Assembly (NCBI GenBank): GCA_018883985.1
Contig: JAHLFA010000048.1
Coordinates: forward strand, 1-47,062
Reading direction: 5' to 3'
Length of the DNA: 47,062 bases
DNA from: Candidatus Ruminococcus intestinipullorum
GTDB lineage: Bacteria; Bacillota; Clostridia; Lachnospirales; Lachnospiraceae
Both the position numbers and the translations under genes were made by a program. The number at the start of each line of letters is the position of its first letter. Positions within the stretch are counted from its first letter, which is position 1. The notes beneath the pieces are model-generated. The model had not been told where the DNA came from. It saw only the letters and a list, made by a program, of their open reading frames with translations, and searched no databases. Of this stretch, positions 8,109 through 16,442 are shown one piece after another.

Positions 8109-8849
8109 ATGCATCAGTTTTTTACATCTCCATCTAATATAAATAACGGTAAGATTACGATTGAAAACGCAGATATTAATCATTTAAAGAACGTACTGCG
8201 TATGAAACAAGGAGAACGAATTAAGATTAGTGATGGAGTAGGTGGAATATATATATGTTCTATTGATTGTATGCAAGATGGAATGGTTTCTGCAAAAATA
8301 GAAGAAGAATATCACACAGATACAGAGCTGCCTTCTAAAATCTATTTATTTCAAGGACTTCCAAAGGGAGAGAAGATGGAATGGATTATCCAAAAAGCTG
8401 TAGAACTTGGGGTTCATGAAATTATACCAGTGGCTACAAAAAGAGCAGTTGTGAAGTTGGATGATAAGAAGGCAGCGAAGAAAATCATTCGTTGGAATGC
8501 AATAGCAAAAGGGGCAGCACAACAGTCGGGAAGAGGAATCATACCCGAAGTTCATGAAGTGCTGACCTTTGGACAAGCATTAGAATATGCCAAAAATCTA
8601 GATGTAAAATGCATACCCTATGAGCTGGCAGAAGGAATGTCAGAAACAAAAGCGTTTATAGAAGGGCTTGAAGCAGGAAAGAAAATAGGAATATTTATAG
8701 GTCCAGAAGGTGGATTTGAAGAAACGGAAATTCAAGCGGCAAAGGAAGTAGGAATTGTTCCAATTACTTTGGGAAAACGAATTTTAAGAACAGAAACAGC
8801 CGCTGTTACAGTATTATCAATCTTCATGTATCAATTGGAAAGTTTATAA
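8109..8849 (+). CDS. rsmE: 16S rRNA (uracil1498-N3)-methyltransferase RsmE
   Basis: The 246-aa protein is a SPOUT-class methyltransferase for U1498 of 16S rRNA. An N-terminal PUA-like domain (NHLKNVLRMKQGERIKISDG) precedes the knotted domain. The SAM-binding knot shows IGIFIGPEGGFEETEI and LGKRILRTETAAVTVLS, the RsmE signature. It lies 4 bp after prmA and is probably cotranscribed. Length and start are standard. Confidence 0.95.
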   Translation: MHQFFTSPSNINNGKITIENADINHLKNVLRMKQGERIKISDGVGGIYICSIDCMQDGMVSAKIEEEYHTDTELPSKIYLFQGLPKGEKMEWIIQKAVELGVHEIIPVATKRAVVKLDDKKAAKKIIRWNAIAKGAAQQSGRGIIPEVHEVLTFGQALEYAKNLDVKCIPYELAEGMSETKAFIEGLEAGKKIGIFIGPEGGFEETEIQAAKEVGIVPITLGKRILRTETAAVTVLSIFMYQLESL

Positions 8850-8888
8850 CATAAAGTAACAGTAAGAAAGTTGTAAAGGAAGAATAGT

Positions 8889-10046
8889 ATGGAAGTTTAT
8901 TTAGATAATTCAGCCACAACGAAGTGCTATACACAAGTAGGGGATTTGATGTATAAAATCATGTGTCAAGATTATGGAAATCCATCCTCTATGCATCGAA
9001 AAGGTGTTGTGGCAGAACGATATATTAAGGATGCAAAAGAGAATATTGCAAAGATATTAAAAGTGGATGCAAAAGAGATTTTTTTTACATCAGGAGGAAC
9101 AGAAAGCGATAACTTGGCTTTGATTGGAACAGCACGGGCAAATAAAAGAAAAGGTAAGCATTTGATTACAACTTCCATAGAGCATCCAGCAATTTTGAAT
9201 ACGATGAGGTATTTAGAGGAATCAGAAGGATTTAACGTTACGTACCTTCCTGTAGATTCGAAAGGAAGAGTGAAGTTAGAGACTTTAAAAGAGGCACTTA
9301 GCGAGGAAACAATTTTAGTATCGATTATGTATGTCAACAATGAAGTTGGTGCTGTACAGCCAATAGAAGAGGCAGTTCGTTTGGTGAAACAATATAATCC
9401 AGACATTTTATTCCATACAGATGCAGTACAAGGATTTGGAAAGTATAAAATACATCCTAAGAGAGTAGGGATAGATTTATTAACTGCCAGTGGACATAAG
9501 ATTCATGGTCCAAAAGGAACAGGTTTTTTATATGTAGGCGAAAAGGTAAAAATACAACCAATTATTTTTGGCGGTGAGCAGCAGAAAAATATTCGTTCAG
9601 GAACGGAAAATGTTCCAGGTATTGCAGGACTTGGACTTGCTGCCAAAATGATTTATCAAGACTTAGAGATAAAAACAGCCTTAATGAGAGAGCTAAAGGA
9701 ATACTTTTTGAACGGAATTTTACAAATTGAAAATACAACGGTACATGGAGAAACAGACGAAAATAGTGCACCTCATATTATTAGTGTAGGATTTTCAGGA
9801 ATCCGAAGCGAAGTACTTTTACATGCTTTGGAAGAAAAAGGAATTTATGTATCTTCTGGATCAGCATGTGCTTCCAACCATCCAGCAATTAGTGGTGTAT
9901 TAAAAGGAATTGGGGCTGCCAAGGAGTATTTGGATGCAACAATTCGATTTAGTATGTCAGAGTTTACCACAAAAGAAGAAATTGACTATACGTTGGAAAC
10001 ACTATATAATTGTGTACCGATGTTAAGAAGATTTACAAGACGGTAG
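8889..10046 (+). CDS. Cysteine desulfurase (NifS/IscS class V aminotransferase)
   Basis: The 385-aa PLP enzyme releases sulfur from cysteine as an enzyme persulfide. PLP-site residues are recognisable: His99 (SIEHPAI), Asp178 and Gln181 in HTDAVQGFGK, and Lys204 in SGHKIHGPKG. Catalytic Cys327 sits in the loop SSGSACASN, the group I (NifS/IscS) arrangement. The gene lies 30 bp before thiI. The known pairing of a dedicated desulfurase with a rhodanese-less ThiI in Firmicutes (NifZ in Bacillus subtilis) suggests that it feeds sulfur for tRNA 4-thiouridine rather than general Fe-S assembly. Confidence 0.93.
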   Translation: MEVYLDNSATTKCYTQVGDLMYKIMCQDYGNPSSMHRKGVVAERYIKDAKENIAKILKVDAKEIFFTSGGTESDNLALIGTARANKRKGKHLITTSIEHPAILNTMRYLEESEGFNVTYLPVDSKGRVKLETLKEALSEETILVSIMYVNNEVGAVQPIEEAVRLVKQYNPDILFHTDAVQGFGKYKIHPKRVGIDLLTASGHKIHGPKGTGFLYVGEKVKIQPIIFGGEQQKNIRSGTENVPGIAGLGLAAKMIYQDLEIKTALMRELKEYFLNGILQIENTTVHGETDENSAPHIISVGFSGIRSEVLLHALEEKGIYVSSGSACASNHPAISGVLKGIGAAKEYLDATIRFSMSEFTTKEEIDYTLETLYNCVPMLRRFTRR

Positions 10047-10076
10047 TTCAAAAGCGAAGAACAAAGGAGACCAACT

Positions 10077-11258
10077 ATGAAATTTCATTCATTTTTGATT
10101 AAATATGGCGAAATTGGTATTAAGGGAAAGAATCGATATTTATTTGAAGATGCACTGGTTCGTCAAATTCGATTTGCATTGAAAGATGCAGAGGGAGAAT
10201 TTCATGTGCATAAGGCTCAGGGAAGAGTGTATGTGGATTGTGAAGGGGAATATGATTATGAAGAAACAGTAGAATGTTTGAAAACTGTTTTTGGTATTGT
10301 GGGAATTTGCCCTGTTGTTCGACTACAAGATGAAGGAATTGAAAAACTAAAAAAAGATGTAGAAGAATATATAGGAGCTATGTATCCAGAACAAAATCAG
10401 ACCTTTAAAGTAGAGGCGAGAAGAAGTAAAAAATCATATCCTTTAAACTCTATGGAACTAAATTGTGAATTAGGTGGAGTGATTCTGGATGCGTACCCAA
10501 ATATGACGGTAGATGTACATCATCCACAAATTCGGTTAAATGTTGAAGTACGAGAAGAAATTTATCTATATTCTGAAATTATTAAAGGGCCAGGAGGAAT
10601 GCCAGTAGGTACAAATGGAAGTGCAATGCTTCTTCTTTCTGGGGGAATAGACAGTCCAGTTGCAGGATATATGATTGCCAAACGTGGAGTAACATTGGAA
10701 GCTACTTATTTTCATGCACCTCCATACACAAGTGAGCGAGCAAAGGAAAAAGTTGTTGATTTAGCTAGACTGGTTTCCAAATATGCAGGACCAATTAAAT
10801 TAAATGTTGTAAACTTTACAGATATTCAGCTTTATATCTACGAAAAATGTCCACATGATGAATTAACAATTATTATGAGAAGATATATGATGAAAATCGC
10901 AGAACATTTTGCAAAGAAAAGTGGATGTCTAGGATTGATTACAGGAGAAAGTATAGGTCAAGTGGCCAGTCAAACAATGCAGAGTTTAGCAGCTACAAAT
11001 GCTGTTTGTACTTTGCCAGTGTATCGTCCACTTATTGGCTTTGATAAGACGGAGATTGTTGATATTTCAGAAAAGATTAATACGTATGAAACATCCATTC
11101 AACCTTATGAAGATTGTTGTACAATCTTTGTAGCAAAACATCCAGTAACAAAGCCTAATATAGAGAGAATTGAACGCTCAGAGCGTAATTTAGAAGAAAA
11201 AATCGATGAGCTTATGCAGGCGGCAATTGATACAGTGGAAACAATGATGATTTCATAA
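10077..11258 (+). CDS. thiI: tRNA 4-thiouridine synthase ThiI (short form)
   Basis: The 393-aa protein thiolates U8 of tRNA to s4U. It has an N-terminal ferredoxin-like and THUMP region (about residues 1-165), then the ATP-pyrophosphatase domain with the PP-loop SGGIDSP (188-194). GESIGQVASQTMQSL and the catalytic-cysteine region YEDCCTIFVAKHP follow. It ends after this domain, so the C-terminal rhodanese domain of the about 480-aa E. coli enzyme is absent, as is normal in Firmicutes. Sulfur then comes directly from the cysteine desulfurase encoded immediately upstream. Confidence 0.95.
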   Translation: MKFHSFLIKYGEIGIKGKNRYLFEDALVRQIRFALKDAEGEFHVHKAQGRVYVDCEGEYDYEETVECLKTVFGIVGICPVVRLQDEGIEKLKKDVEEYIGAMYPEQNQTFKVEARRSKKSYPLNSMELNCELGGVILDAYPNMTVDVHHPQIRLNVEVREEIYLYSEIIKGPGGMPVGTNGSAMLLLSGGIDSPVAGYMIAKRGVTLEATYFHAPPYTSERAKEKVVDLARLVSKYAGPIKLNVVNFTDIQLYIYEKCPHDELTIIMRRYMMKIAEHFAKKSGCLGLITGESIGQVASQTMQSLAATNAVCTLPVYRPLIGFDKTEIVDISEKINTYETSIQPYEDCCTIFVAKHPVTKPNIERIERSERNLEEKIDELMQAAIDTVETMMIS

Positions 11259-11267
11259 TAAAAGAAA

Positions 11268-11293
11268 AAGGCTGTCTCAAAAGAGGCAGCCTT
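11268..11293. terminator. Bidirectional terminator between thiI and the HPr-like gene
   Basis: GGCTGTCTC (11270-11278) and GAGGCAGCC (11283-11291) pair, with one G-U, around an AAAA loop. On the minus strand the hairpin is followed by TTTTTCTTTT, a strong terminator for the convergent HPr-like gene. The U-tract on the plus strand is weaker. Confidence 0.8.
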
Positions 11294-11314
11294 AAAATTA
11301 AAAATTCAATTTAC

Positions 11315-11548
11315 TTATTTAATAAGATATGCATCTAAAGCAGTTAAAATCTCATCTAAATTGTTATCAGCGTGGATATTTAAATCGATTGGTTTAGAAA
11401 GATCTAAACTAAAAATACCCATAATAGACTTTGCGTCGATTACATATCTTCCAGACACTAAATCAAAATCATTGTCATATTTTGTAATCACATTTACAAA
11501 AGATTTTACTTTGTCAATTGAATTTAAAGAAATCTGTACTGTTTTCAT
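11315..11548 (-). CDS. HPr-like phosphocarrier-fold protein without the catalytic histidine
   Basis: The 77-aa protein aligns with the HPr/Crh family. RYVIDAKSIMGIFSLDLSKPI corresponds to the HPr Ser46 region (usually D-x-KSIMG-x-MSL), and the C-terminus resembles the final HPr helix. The segment where HPr has GLHARPA with the phosphorylated His15 here reads LNSIDKVKSFVN, with no histidine. It therefore cannot act as a PTS phosphocarrier but keeps the regulatory Ser, as Crh does. A role as a CcpA coregulator or HPr-kinase substrate is inferred. It is monocistronic, with its own promoter and terminator and an AGGGAGGG ribosome site. Confidence 0.82.
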   Translation of the reverse strand: MKTVQISLNSIDKVKSFVNVITKYDNDFDLVSGRYVIDAKSIMGIFSLDLSKPIDLNIHADNNLDEILTALDAYLIK

Positions 11549-11596
11549 TATAAAGGTCCCTCCCTAATAAAATTAATGTCATTATTTCTTATGTAT

Positions 11597-11625
11597 ATTC
11601 TAAGAGATGGTGTGGTAAAAGTCAA
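11597..11625 (-). promoter_or_regulatory. Sigma-A promoter for the HPr-like gene
   Basis: Read on the minus strand, TTGACT (complement of 11620-11625), a 17-bp spacer and TAGAAT (complement of 11597-11602) give a near-consensus promoter about 50 nt upstream of the HPr-like start. Confidence 0.7.
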
Positions 11626-11668
11626 GAAACAAAACATGAAAATAGATAGGAAATCAGGAGAAAATATT

Positions 11669-12961
11669 ATGAAAAAAGTTGCATTACATAATTTAGGATG
11701 TAAAGTAAACGCATATGAAACACAGGCTATGCAAGAAATGCTAGAGCAGGCAGGATATGATATTGTTCCATTTCAAGAAGGGGCAGATATTTATATTATA
11801 AATACTTGCACAGTAACGAATATTGCAGATAGAAAATCTAGGCAAATGCTGCATCGTGCAAGAAAGATGAATCCAGATGCTGTTGTCGTGGCAGCAGGAT
11901 GTTATGTACAAGCACAGGCAGAAAAACAAGAGATTGATCCATGTATTGATGTGGTCATTGGAAATAATAGAAAGCAAGATTTATTAGCAATTCTAAAAGC
12001 ATATGAGCAAGAGCATAGTGAACAAAAGGATGTTATTGATATCAATCATACGAATGAGTATGAAACATTGAGCTTGTCCAAAACAGGAGAACATACAAGA
12101 GCATACATAAAGGTACAAGACGGATGCAATCAATTTTGTTCTTATTGCATTATCCCTTATGCCAGAGGCAGAGTAAGGAGCCGAAAGAAGTCGGATGTTG
12201 TAGAAGAAGTTACAAGATTGGCACAAAATGGATATAGAGAGGTTGTGTTAACAGGAATTCATTTAAGTTCTTATGGAATAGATTTAGAGGGCGAGGAAAG
12301 TTTATTAACACTGTTAGAAGCCGTGCATGAAATTGAAGGAATTCAAAGAATCAGGCTAGGTTCCTTAGAACCAAGAATTATTACAGAGGAATTTGTAAAG
12401 AAAATTGTAAATATGCCAAAAATATGTCCACATTTTCATTTATCACTACAAAGTGGCTGTGACGAAACTTTAAAGAGAATGAATCGTCGTTATGACAGCA
12501 AAGAGTTTTTGGAAAAATGCAATCTTTTGCGTAAATACTTTGAAAATCCAGCTTTAACAACAGATGTCATTGTTGGATTTCCTGGAGAAACACAGGAAGA
12601 GTTTGAAGAAACGAAAGCATTTTTAGAAAATATTCAGTTCTATGAAACACATATATTCAAATATTCAAAAAGAGAAGGAACAAAGGCGGCAGTGATGGAG
12701 CATCAGATTCCTGAGCAGGAAAAAGCAAGAAGAAGTGCGATTCTTATTGAACTTGGGGAGAAGAATAAAAAGGAATATGAGAAGAAGTTTTTAGGAAAAA
12801 CGGTCGAAGTTCTTGTAGAAGAGAAAGCAAACATAAATGGGGAAGAGGTATGGGTAGGTCATACAAAAGAGTATATGAAAATTGCACTAGAAGGAGATGG
12901 AAATTTACAGAATTGTATTCTAAACGTGCAAATTGATAGGGAAGAACAAATTATTCATTGA
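11669..12961 (+). CDS. mtaB: tRNA t6A37 methylthiotransferase MtaB
   Basis: The 430-aa radical-SAM methylthiotransferase converts t6A37 to ms2t6A in tRNAs reading ANN codons. Three N-terminal cysteines for the auxiliary [4Fe-4S] cluster are C11, C47 and C78 (LGCKVN, NTCTVT, AGCYVQ). The radical-SAM cluster is C153-x3-C157-x2-C160 (DGCNQFCSYC). A C-terminal TRAM-like region follows. LGCKVNAYE and the length identify MtaB rather than MiaB or RimO. The frame is open from 11576, but ATG 11669 follows AGGAG with good spacing and gives the family's conserved N-terminus. Confidence 0.95.
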   Translation: MKKVALHNLGCKVNAYETQAMQEMLEQAGYDIVPFQEGADIYIINTCTVTNIADRKSRQMLHRARKMNPDAVVVAAGCYVQAQAEKQEIDPCIDVVIGNNRKQDLLAILKAYEQEHSEQKDVIDINHTNEYETLSLSKTGEHTRAYIKVQDGCNQFCSYCIIPYARGRVRSRKKSDVVEEVTRLAQNGYREVVLTGIHLSSYGIDLEGEESLLTLLEAVHEIEGIQRIRLGSLEPRIITEEFVKKIVNMPKICPHFHLSLQSGCDETLKRMNRRYDSKEFLEKCNLLRKYFENPALTTDVIVGFPGETQEEFEETKAFLENIQFYETHIFKYSKREGTKAAVMEHQIPEQEKARRSAILIELGEKNKKEYEKKFLGKTVEVLVEEKANINGEEVWVGHTKEYMKIALEGDGNLQNCILNVQIDREEQIIH

Positions 12962-13070
12962 ATTTTAAAATAGATTATATTAAAATTGTAGCTAGAAAAA
13001 TAGTGCTTGAAAAAGGCATGAAATTCAAGTTTAGAATATACGAAAATAGAAAGAATATGGAGGAGAGGAA

Positions 13071-13334
13071 ATGGGCGATTTAAGTAATACTCAGTTTTTT
13101 CAGGTAGAACCAGGACCACAGATTTCGGCAAAAGATATTTTGGAAATCGTGTTCAAGGCACTGAAAGAAAAGGGATACAATCCAGTAAACCAAATAGTAG
13201 GCTATATTATGTCTGGAGATCCAACTTATATTACAAGTTATAATGGAGCTAGAAGCTTGATTATGAAAGTAGAAAGAGATGAATTAGTTGAAGAACTGTT
13301 AAAAGCGTATATTCAACATAATTCATGGGAATAA
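13071..13334 (+). CDS. ireB: IreB family (UPF0297) regulatory phosphoprotein
   Basis: The 87-aa protein matches the IreB/UPF0297 family along its length, including the core [29 protein letters not shown]. In Enterococcus, IreB is a substrate of the Ser/Thr kinase IreK and modulates cell-wall stress resistance. Several Thr and Ser residues near the N-terminus (SNTQ) could be phospho-sites; this is inference. The trio with ruvX and a DUF1292 gene is conserved across Firmicutes. A GGAGGAGAGG ribosome site precedes the ATG, and ruvX starts 6 bp after its stop. Confidence 0.93.
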   Translation: MGDLSNTQFFQVEPGPQISAKDILEIVFKALKEKGYNPVNQIVGYIMSGDPTYITSYNGARSLIMKVERDELVEELLKAYIQHNSWE

Positions 13335-13340
13335 TAAGTT

Positions 13341-13787
13341 ATGCGAATTATGGGGTTAGACTATGGCACAAAGACTGTCGGTGTTGCAATTAGTGATGCA
13401 TTAGGTCTTACAGCTCAGGGGATAGAAACAATTCAAAGAAAAGAGGAGAACAAGCTTCGAAAAACTCTAGCTCGTATTGAAGCATTAATTCAAGAATACG
13501 AGGTAGAAAAGATAGTTCTTGGTTTTCCAAAACATATGAACAATGATATCGGAGAGCGAGCAGAGAAATCTCTTGAATTTAGAGATATGCTTGTACGTAG
13601 AACAGGGGTTGAGGTCATTATGTGGGATGAGCGTTTAACCACTGTTGAGGCAGAGCGTACATTAATAGAAAGCAGTGTGCGTAGAGAAAATCGTAAACAA
13701 TATATAGATAAGATTGCGGCAGTTTTTATCCTGCAGGGATATCTAGACTCCCTTTATTTGAAAAAGCAGATAGAGGAACAAGGATAA
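13341..13787 (+). CDS. ruvX: Holliday junction resolvase-like RuvX (YqgF)
   Basis: The 148-aa RNase H-fold protein has the family signature [19 protein letters not shown] at its N-terminus, with catalytic Asp7. [12 protein letters not shown] and [11 protein letters not shown] carry the other acidic residues. YqgF proteins are assigned to Holliday-junction resolution or to 5' processing of pre-16S rRNA. The neighbouring RNase J and rRNA/tRNA modification genes make an RNA role equally plausible here. It sits between ireB and the DUF1292 gene as in most Firmicutes. Confidence 0.94.
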   Translation: MRIMGLDYGTKTVGVAISDALGLTAQGIETIQRKEENKLRKTLARIEALIQEYEVEKIVLGFPKHMNNDIGERAEKSLEFRDMLVRRTGVEVIMWDERLTTVEAERTLIESSVRRENRKQYIDKIAAVFILQGYLDSLYLKKQIEEQG

Positions 13788-13821
13788 TAGACAGGCGGCT
13801 GCCTAAAAGAAGGGGTATCGT

Positions 13822-14082
13822 ATGGAGAAGATTCAATTTACCTTCGGTGATTCACAAGAAAGCACGGAATTTTATGTATTAGAGCAGACAAAGTTAAATG
13901 GTACATCGTATATTTTGGTGACAGATTCGGAAGATGATGATGCAGAGTGTTTGATTCTAAAAGAAATAGGTGGACAAGAGTCTAGCGAAAGTATATATGA
14001 GATTGTAGAAGATGAAACAGAACTTTTAGCTGTATCAAAAGTGTTTGAGGAGTTATTAGAGGACATAGATATTGAGATATAG
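13822..14082 (+). CDS. DUF1292 domain protein
   Basis: The 86-aa acidic protein is of the DUF1292 (YrzB) family. TYPE features are the motif of alternating acidic residues in SYILVTDSEDDDAECLILKE and the C-terminal VFEELLEDIDIEI. Its function is unknown in all bacteria known to me. Its constant position after ruvX suggests a role in the same process, but the sequence gives no catalytic motif. It is followed 31 bp later by RNase J. Confidence 0.85.
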   Translation: MEKIQFTFGDSQESTEFYVLEQTKLNGTSYILVTDSEDDDAECLILKEIGGQESSESIYEIVEDETELLAVSKVFEELLEDIDIEI

Positions 14083-14113
14083 AAACGTTATAGCACACAT
14101 GGAGGTGTAATAT

Positions 14114-15784
14114 TTGAAAAAAGAAAATCACGGAAAATTAAAAATTATTCCACTCGGTGGATTAGAACAGATAGGGATGAATATCACAGCATTTGAATAT
14201 GAAGATAGCATTATCGTTGTGGATTGTGGACTTGCCTTTCCAGAAGATGACATGCTTGGAATTGACCTTGTAATTCCAGATGTCACATACTTGAAGGATA
14301 ATGCATCAAAAGTAAAAGGATTCGTGATTACACATGGTCACGAAGATCATATTGGTGCACTCCCTTATGTTTTAAAGGAAATTAACCTTCCCATTTATAC
14401 AACAAAATTGACGATGGGAATTATTGAAAATAAATTAAAAGAGCATAACTTACTACGTACAACAAAGCGTAAAGTGGTACGTCATGGACAGTCCATTAAC
14501 TTAGGGCAATTTAGAATCGAATTTATTAAAACAAACCATAGTATTCAGGATGCTTCAGCGTTAGCAATTTATTCTCCAGCAGGAACTGTGGTTCATACGG
14601 GAGATTTTAAGGTAGATTATACACCAGTTTATGGAGATGTAATTGACCTTCAAAGATTTGCTGAAATTGGAAAAAAAGGTGTTTTGGCATTGATGTCAGA
14701 TAGTACAAATGCAGAGCGTCCAGGATTTACACAGTCTGAACGAACTGTAGGAATTACATTTGATCATATTTTTGCAGAACATCAAAATACTAGAATTATC
14801 ATTGCCACATTTGCATCAAATGTAGATCGTGTTCAGCAAATTATCAATTCTGCATACAAATATGGCCGTAAAGTAGTAGTAGAGGGACGCAGTATGGTAA
14901 ATATTATTGCTACAGCGTCTGAATTAGGGTATCTTCATGTGCCAGAAAAAACATTAATTGAAATTGATCAGTTAAAAAATTACCCACCAGAAAAAACGGT
15001 TTTAATTACAACGGGCAGTCAGGGAGAATCTATGGCAGCGTTGTCACGTATGGCAGGGGATGTACATCGTAAAGTAACTATTCAGCCAAATGATACAATT
15101 ATTTTCAGCTCCAATCCAATTCCAGGAAATGAAAAAGCAGTATCTCGTGTAATCAATGAGCTTTCAGCGAAGGGTGCAAATGTAATTTTCCAAGATGCAC
15201 ATGTTTCAGGACATGCTTGTCAGGAGGAATTAAAATTAATCTACTCTTTAGTGAAACCAAAATATGCAATTCCAGTACATGGAGAGTATAGACATTTAAA
15301 AGCCAATGCAGCAATTGCACATGCACTTGGTATTCCAAAGGAAAATATTTTTATTATCCAAAGTGGAGATGTTATTGAGCTAAGTGATAAGGAAGCAAAA
15401 GTTGTAGATAAAGTTCATACAGGAACAATTCTTGTAGATGGATTAGGTGTTGGAGATGTCGGCAATATTGTACTTCGTGATAGACAGCATCTTGCAGAAG
15501 ATGGTATCTTGATTGTAGTATTAACCTTAGAAAAGGGGACAAATCGCTTACTTGCTGGTCCAGACATTGTATCTAGAGGATTTGTATATGTACGAGAATC
15601 AGAAGGGTTGATGGAAGAAGCAAGAAGGGTTGTAACAGATAGTTTAGACAAGTGTTTGTCAGGTAGATATGTAGATTGGAATAAGATTAAGTTGACAATT
15701 CGAGATACAATGAATGATTTTATTTGGAAAAAGACGAAGAGAAGACCGATGATTATTCCAATTATTATGGATGTGGATGTGTAG
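14114..15784 (+). CDS. rnj: Ribonuclease J
   Basis: The 556-aa metallo-beta-lactamase/beta-CASP nuclease has 5'-3' exonuclease and endonuclease activity on mRNA and rRNA precursors. The zinc motif is HGHEDH near residue 75, with further ligands in HTGDFKVDYTPV and, C-terminal to the beta-CASP insert, in PVHGEYRHL. DSTNAERPGFTQSE is typical of RNase J. The start is TTG 14114 behind GGAGGTG with 7-nt spacing; no suitable ATG is nearby. It is followed closely by trmR and the U32 gene, placing RNA turnover and tRNA modification in one transcript. Confidence 0.95.
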   Translation: MKKENHGKLKIIPLGGLEQIGMNITAFEYEDSIIVVDCGLAFPEDDMLGIDLVIPDVTYLKDNASKVKGFVITHGHEDHIGALPYVLKEINLPIYTTKLTMGIIENKLKEHNLLRTTKRKVVRHGQSINLGQFRIEFIKTNHSIQDASALAIYSPAGTVVHTGDFKVDYTPVYGDVIDLQRFAEIGKKGVLALMSDSTNAERPGFTQSERTVGITFDHIFAEHQNTRIIIATFASNVDRVQQIINSAYKYGRKVVVEGRSMVNIIATASELGYLHVPEKTLIEIDQLKNYPPEKTVLITTGSQGESMAALSRMAGDVHRKVTIQPNDTIIFSSNPIPGNEKAVSRVINELSAKGANVIFQDAHVSGHACQEELKLIYSLVKPKYAIPVHGEYRHLKANAAIAHALGIPKENIFIIQSGDVIELSDKEAKVVDKVHTGTILVDGLGVGDVGNIVLRDRQHLAEDGILIVVLTLEKGTNRLLAGPDIVSRGFVYVRESEGLMEEARRVVTDSLDKCLSGRYVDWNKIKLTIRDTMNDFIWKKTKRRPMIIPIIMDVDV

Positions 15785-15787
15785 GAT

Positions 15788-16429
15788 ATGATAGTAGATG
15801 AACGTATCGTAACATTCATCAATTCGTTAGAAACACAGAATAGTGAAATATTAGAAACAATTGAACAGGAGGCTTTGGAGTCCTTTGTACCAATTATACG
15901 AAAGGAGATGCAAAGCTTCTTAAAGGTTCTATTGATGATTCAAAAACCTATGTGCATCCTCGAAGTGGGGACCGCAGTAGGTTTCTCTGCGTTATTGATG
16001 AGTGAAGCGGCACCTAAGGGGTGTAAGATTACTACAATTGAAAATTATGAAAAGAGAATTCCAATTGCCCGAGAAAATTTTAAACGGGCAGGAAGAGAAG
16101 AGCAGATTACCCTAATTGAGGGGGATGCAATGCAGGTCTTAAAAGAACAACAAGGATGTTATGATTTTATTTTTATGGATGCTGCAAAAGCACAGTATAT
16201 ACATTACTTGCCAGAGGTAGTACGTCTATTAAAATCAGGTGGGACGCTAGTTACAGATAATGTATTGCAAGATGGAGATATTATAGAATCACGCTATGCA
16301 GTGGAGCGTAGAAATCGAACCATTCATTCAAGAATGCGAGAATATTTATATGAATTAAAGCATCATACAGAGTTGGTAACATCCATCATTCCTTTGGGAG
16401 ATGGAGTAGCAGTAAGTGTGAAGAAATAG
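15788..16429 (+). CDS. trmR: Class I SAM O-methyltransferase, TrmR-like
   Basis: The 213-aa protein is an O-methyltransferase family 3 (COMT-like) enzyme. The SAM motif is ILEVGTAVGFSALLMSEA, followed by TTIENYEKR, FIFMDAAKAQY (metal-binding Asp) and VTDNVLQDG. The orthologue in Bacillus (YrrM/TrmR) methylates 5-hydroxyuridine at the tRNA wobble position to mo5U. The next gene here is a TrhP-like U32 protein, which makes the hydroxyuridine precursor, so the assignment is supported by context. It starts 3 bp after rnj and ends 13 bp before the U32 gene. Confidence 0.85.
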   Translation: MIVDERIVTFINSLETQNSEILETIEQEALESFVPIIRKEMQSFLKVLLMIQKPMCILEVGTAVGFSALLMSEAAPKGCKITTIENYEKRIPIARENFKRAGREEQITLIEGDAMQVLKEQQGCYDFIFMDAAKAQYIHYLPEVVRLLKSGGTLVTDNVLQDGDIIESRYAVERRNRTIHSRMREYLYELKHHTELVTSIIPLGDGVAVSVKK

Positions 16430-16442
16430 AAAGGAGATAGGG

